64,000 nucleotides of DNA, from positions 457,001 to 521,000 of the forward strand of contig NZ_JAGT01000001.1 of assembly GCF_000526795.1 (NCBI RefSeq), read 5' to 3'. The stretch comes from Ruminococcus flavefaciens AE3010 (GTDB taxonomy: Bacteria > Bacillota > Clostridia > Oscillospirales > Ruminococcaceae). The translations under genes were made by a program, and so were the position numbers. Below are positions 61,293 through 64,000 of this stretch, in pieces; within the stretch, counting starts at the first letter, position 1; every line of letters starts with the position of its first letter. Under the pieces are notes generated by a model. The model made no database searches. It was not told the DNA's origin and was given only the letters and a program-made list of their open reading frames with translations.

Positions 61293-61806
61293 AGTATTCT
61301 ATACCTTTTCTTGCAGAAATTCCCTTATTGTATGGGTGCTTTACAGCTTTCATTTCAGTCAGATAATCAGCAGCTTCAATCAGCTTATCCGAAGGAGCGC
61401 GTCCCGTCATAACTACCTCGCATTTGCTTATCATGTTATCTATAATCTTATCCGCAAGCTCTGTATCAACGAGCTTTTTATTGTATGCATCAAGGAATTC
61501 GTCAAGTACGATAAGCTGAACGTCACCGTCTATTAGTATTTTTTCCGCTCTTCTGAGCATTTCGTTATGCTCTTCGGTAACTGCGCTGAGTTCCTTATCA
61601 TTCATTAAAAAAGTGAATTTGCTGCATTTTTCACAGCATATCACATCAATATTCTCAATATTTTTCAGAACGGATATCTCAGAGGAAGAACCGTTTTTCA
61701 AAAACTGAAATACGGCTGTTTTAAGACATGCACCGCTTGCACGTACAGCAAGACCTATTGCAGCAGTAGTTTTCCCTTTTCCGTTTCCGTAATAAATATG
61801 AAGCAT
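61291..61806 (-). CDS. Cob(I)yrinic acid a,c-diamide adenosyltransferase (CobO/BtuR)
   Basis: Adenosylates corrinoids to make coenzyme B12 forms. The 171-residue protein opens with HIYYGNGKGKTTAAIGLAVRA, the P-loop of the CobA/CobO/BtuR family, and has the LIVLDEFLDAYN Walker B region. The C-terminal substrate region is slightly divergent (ending HPYNKGISARKGIEY). ATG 61806 is preferred; a GTG at 61815 lies inside the ribosome site. No other cobalamin genes are adjacent, so it probably serves B12 salvage. Confidence 0.9.
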   Translation of the reverse strand: MLHIYYGNGKGKTTAAIGLAVRASGACLKTAVFQFLKNGSSSEISVLKNIENIDVICCEKCSKFTFLMNDKELSAVTEEHNEMLRRAEKILIDGDVQLIVLDEFLDAYNKKLVDTELADKIIDNMISKCEVVMTGRAPSDKLIEAADYLTEMKAVKHPYNKGISARKGIEY

Positions 61807-61824
61807 TACTATCACCTCAGATAT

Positions 61825-61853
61825 ATTATATCATTTTAAATTACTGTTTGCAA
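61825..61853 (-). promoter_or_regulatory. Promoter of the cobO-like gene
   Basis: Minus-strand TTGCAA (61848-61853), 17-base spacer, extended -10 TGATATAAT (hexamer 61825-61830). The implied leader is very short (about 12 bases). Confidence 0.75.
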
Positions 61854-61865
61854 CTCTGAAATTTC

Positions 61866-61894
61866 TTGACAATGCCGTTATTTCGTAATATAAT
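61866..61894 (+). promoter_or_regulatory. Promoter of the HAD phosphatase gene
   Basis: TTGACA (61866-61871), 17-base spacer, TATAAT (61889-61894), back to back with the cobO-like promoter. Confidence 0.85.
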
Positions 61895-61925
61895 GTTTAT
61901 TGTTAATGATTAAGGAGTGTTAATG

Positions 61926-62714
61926 ATGCGATCGGTAATTTTTTTCGATATTGACGGTACTCTTGTAACAGAAGATGCAAGAGCTATTATTCCCCAAAGC
62001 ACACGTGAAGCTATTGAGCTTACGCGCAAAAAAGGAAATCTGACTTTTATTAATTCGGGACGAACTGCTTTTAATATAAACGACAGAGTCAAAGAGCTTG
62101 GATTTGACGGATACATATGCGGCTGCGGAACATATATCGAATACGACGGAGAAGTTATGTTTTCGAGGACCATTCCGCAGGATCAGTGCAGAAGTATAGC
62201 AGAACTTATGAGAAAATGCAATGTTACGCCTGTATATGAACATTCGGAAGGGTATTTTTTTGACGACTCAGCTGTTATGACGGACGGACTAAAAGAATTT
62301 ATGGATGTATTCGTAGATTCGGGTATAGACATAAGTGGCAGGGTAGAGGACGAAGATTTCGGATTTGACAAATTTGTTATTTGGGTAAATCCTCAGAGTG
62401 ATATGGAACTGTTTAACCGTGAAATAGGTAAGAATTTCTCTATCATCGACCGCGGCAGCGGATTCTACGAGAATGTACCGCTTGGTTATTCAAAGGCAAC
62501 GGGTATAGATATGGTTTTAAAAAGACTTGGTATCCCAATGGAAAATGCTTATGCAATAGGGGACAGCATGAACGATCTTCCTATGCTTGAAGCTGTTCCG
62601 AATAGTATTGCAATGGGCGGAGCTGAGAAGATCTATCCCTATGTATCGTATATAACGTCTGCTATAGAAGAGGACGGAATAAAAAACGCACTGTTACATT
62701 TCAATTTAATATAA
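61926..62714 (+). CDS. Cof-type HAD-IIB family phosphatase
   Basis: A haloacid dehalogenase superfamily hydrolase of the Cof subfamily, acting on sugar phosphates or nucleotides; the exact substrate is unknown. It has motif I FFDIDGTLV (nucleophile Asp), motif II FINSGR, motif III Lys in YSKATGIDMVLKRLG, and motif IV AIGDSMNDLPMLE. ATG 61926 and ATG 61923 are both 5-8 bases from AAGGAG; the exact start is uncertain by one codon. Single gene, with no clear terminator downstream. Confidence 0.9.
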   Translation: MRSVIFFDIDGTLVTEDARAIIPQSTREAIELTRKKGNLTFINSGRTAFNINDRVKELGFDGYICGCGTYIEYDGEVMFSRTIPQDQCRSIAELMRKCNVTPVYEHSEGYFFDDSAVMTDGLKEFMDVFVDSGIDISGRVEDEDFGFDKFVIWVNPQSDMELFNREIGKNFSIIDRGSGFYENVPLGYSKATGIDMVLKRLGIPMENAYAIGDSMNDLPMLEAVPNSIAMGGAEKIYPYVSYITSAIEEDGIKNALLHFNLI

Positions 62715-62798
62715 CAGAACGTATATGAGTTGTGCATAAATTGCTGTTTTTTTCAAATATTGCGCTTTAGCGTTGCTGTTTTTTGGATTTTATACTTA

Positions 62799-62827
62799 TT
62801 GAAAAATATTATTTATCATGATATAAT
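62799..62827 (+). promoter_or_regulatory. Promoter of the PPi-phosphofructokinase gene
   Basis: TTGAAA (62799-62804), 17-base spacer, extended -10 TGATATAAT (hexamer 62822-62827). The 64-base leader can form AGCC/GGCT and GCTCA/TGAGC hairpins and lacks a well-spaced ribosome site before ATG 62898. Confidence 0.7.
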
Positions 62828-62897
62828 ATAATTGAAGCCATGCGGCTAAATATATGGGAGGGACGGCTCACATTCTTTGCTGAGCTAAATATTAAAT

Positions 62898-64000
62898 ATG
62901 AATATTGCAGTTGCACAGTCAGGAGGTCCTACCTGCGCTATAAACGCTTCTTTGGCAGGTGTTTTCAATGCAGGTAAAAAAAGCGGCAGGATCGATAAGA
63001 TATTTGGCGTTTTAAACGGAATCGAGGGTATCATCAATGATCAGATGGTAGATCTTTCAGAGAAGATCAACAGCGACGTAAGCTATCAGCTTCTTCTTAG
63101 AACACCTTCCGCTGTTCTTGGATCATGCAGAAAAAAGCTTCCAAGCTACACTGAGAGCACTGAGGTCTATGAAAAAATAACGGCAGTACTTCGCTGGCGT
63201 GATATAGGCTTATTCTTCTATATCGGCGGAAATGATTCAATGGATACTGTTGCAAAGTACTCAGAATATCTCCGTGCAAACAATATTGACGATATAAAAA
63301 TAATCGGTATTCCCAAAACAATTGATAACGACCTTTGTGAAACCGATCATTCCCCCGGATTTGGCTCAGCTGCAAAGTATGTTGCTGCAACAGTACAGGA
63401 GATAACCCGTGACGGTAATGTTTACAGTATCCCGTCGGTAACGATAATCGAAACAATGGGACGTCACGCAGGCTGGCTTGCAGCAGCTTCATGCTGCATC
63501 AGAGCCAATGGTGAAAGTGCTCCGCATCTGGTATATCTTCCCGAAACAACATTCAGCATTGAGGGCTTCCTCAGAGATGTAAAGGAACAGATGAAAAAAC
63601 ATCGAGCTGTTATTGTAGTTGTTTCAGAGGGCGTGAAAACAGCTGAGGGCAAGTTTGCGGCAGAAGAATACCAGTCAGGTCAGAAAGATGTTTTCGGACA
63701 TACATATCTTTCAGGAATCGGCAAATTTCTCGAAAAACTGGTGGGCGCTGAAATAGGCTGCAAGGTACGTTCTATAGAGCTTAACGTTATGCAAAGATGC
63801 AGCTCGCATATAGCCTCCTTAGAGGATATACAATCAGCAGAGGCAATCGGCATGGCAGCTGTAAATGCAGGCCTTGAGGGAAAATCCGGCTGTATGATGA
63901 CATTTGTAAGGGAGTCAAATATGCCGTACAGCTACAGAATAGATATGGTAGACGCTGCAAAGGCTGCTAACCGCGAAAAATTCTTCCCGCGTGAGTGGAT
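62898..64000 (+). CDS. PPi-dependent 6-phosphofructokinase (partial, runs off the window)
   Basis: The first 367 codons are inside the window. The start MNIAVAQSGGPTCAINASL is typical. GGNDSMDT at about 110-117 has Asp (113) where ATP-dependent enzymes have Gly. PKTIDND at about 139-145 has Lys (140), again the PPi-type residue, followed by TMGRHAGW. These positions are the accepted markers of PPi-dependent phosphofructokinases. Such an enzyme makes the step reversible and saves ATP. GGAGGGA lies about 35 bases upstream of ATG 62898, too far for a normal site. Confidence 0.93.
   Translation, partial: MNIAVAQSGGPTCAINASLAGVFNAGKKSGRIDKIFGVLNGIEGIINDQMVDLSEKINSDVSYQLLLRTPSAVLGSCRKKLPSYTESTEVYEKITAVLRWRDIGLFFYIGGNDSMDTVAKYSEYLRANNIDDIKIIGIPKTIDNDLCETDHSPGFGSAAKYVAATVQEITRDGNVYSIPSVTIIETMGRHAGWLAAASCCIRANGESAPHLVYLPETTFSIEGFLRDVKEQMKKHRAVIVVVSEGVKTAEGKFAAEEYQSGQKDVFGHTYLSGIGKFLEKLVGAEIGCKVRSIELNVMQRCSSHIASLEDIQSAEAIGMAAVNAGLEGKSGCMMTFVRESNMPYSYRIDMVDAAKAANREKFFPREW

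Noticed and set aside
62741..62784. Direct repeat TTGCTGTTTTTT downstream of the HAD gene
   Set aside because: Two 12-base T-rich copies about 30 bases apart; low complexity makes chance likely and no stem supports a terminator.
62829..62897. Known riboswitch class before the PPi-phosphofructokinase gene
   Set aside because: No match to ZTP, preQ1, fluoride or other consensus that I can recall; only short hairpins are visible.
1..64000. tRNA genes, CRISPR arrays, insertion sequences, prophage
   Set aside because: No cloverleaf-like sequences, regularly spaced repeats, transposase or integrase frames were seen in any intergenic region.

Overview
The window looks like chromosomal core sequence from a strictly anaerobic, low-to-mid GC Firmicute. 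It most resembles Ruminococcus in the narrow sense (Oscillospiraceae). The evidence is a Ruminococcus albus-like GH3 beta-glucosidase with inverted domain order, a PPi-type phosphofructokinase, a Na+-translocating decarboxylase, a reverse rubrerythrin, a YunB sporulation protein, and the order gdpP-rplI-dnaB. Species assignment is inference. I saw no tRNA, rRNA operon, CRISPR array, insertion sequence or prophage. Promoters are very regular: many pair a -35 with an extended TGNTATAAT -10 at exactly 17 bp spacing.

Layout. 1-9037 (+): end of gatA, gatB, an Spx/ArsC-like gene, a copper ATPase behind a dyad-bearing promoter, then a type II topoisomerase pair separated by a small zinc-ribbon gene. 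9078-25153 (-): a DRE-TIM aldolase, a CmpB-family membrane protein with a LUD protein, hpf, an FHA-FtsW-PBP cell-wall cluster, and the operon rnj-gdpP-rplI-dnaB-tilS-ftsH behind a roughly 360-nt structured leader. 25285-38048: AgcS symporter, two bacterial PH-domain proteins, RNase P RNA, an AraC regulator, an OGG-type glycosylase, a TPM lipoprotein, an ABC exporter, a small alarmone synthetase, YdbC, UppP, and an oxygen-stress module (Crp/Fnr regulator, a small protein ending in an NrdD-like glycyl-radical motif, reverse rubrerythrin). 38189-46413: GH3 beta-glucosidase with an ArsC-like protein, a YdjI/YdjG/YdjH-like set, and glmS. 46477-54841: methyltransferase, yunB, a TetM-like GTPase fused to a Rae1/YacP nuclease, the oxaloacetate decarboxylase Na+ pump, and a frameshifted alkD-like gene. 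55101-64000: pgk, small membrane protein, tpiA, gpmI, then apbE/NusG_II/Gx, cobO, a HAD phosphatase and the start of a PPi-phosphofructokinase gene.

How the parts work together. Glycolysis (PPi-PFK, TpiA, Pgk, GpmI) feeds a membrane decarboxylase that turns decarboxylation energy into a Na+ gradient, which AgcS-type symport could use. The apbE/NusG_II/Gx trio points to extracytoplasmic flavin-linked redox chemistry. Cell-wall synthesis is represented by FtsW/PBP, UppP and GlmS. RNA and ribosome care is represented by RNase J, RNase P, HPF, the small alarmone synthetase and the TetM-Rae1 fusion.

The candidates most worth attention are: the TetM-Rae1 fusion at 47892-50459; the possible stand-alone NrdD glycyl-radical spare part at 37159-37425, with a Crp/Fnr-type palindrome at exactly -41.5; the structured RNase J leader; and two A-tract frameshift situations (the alkD-like gene and the araC start).
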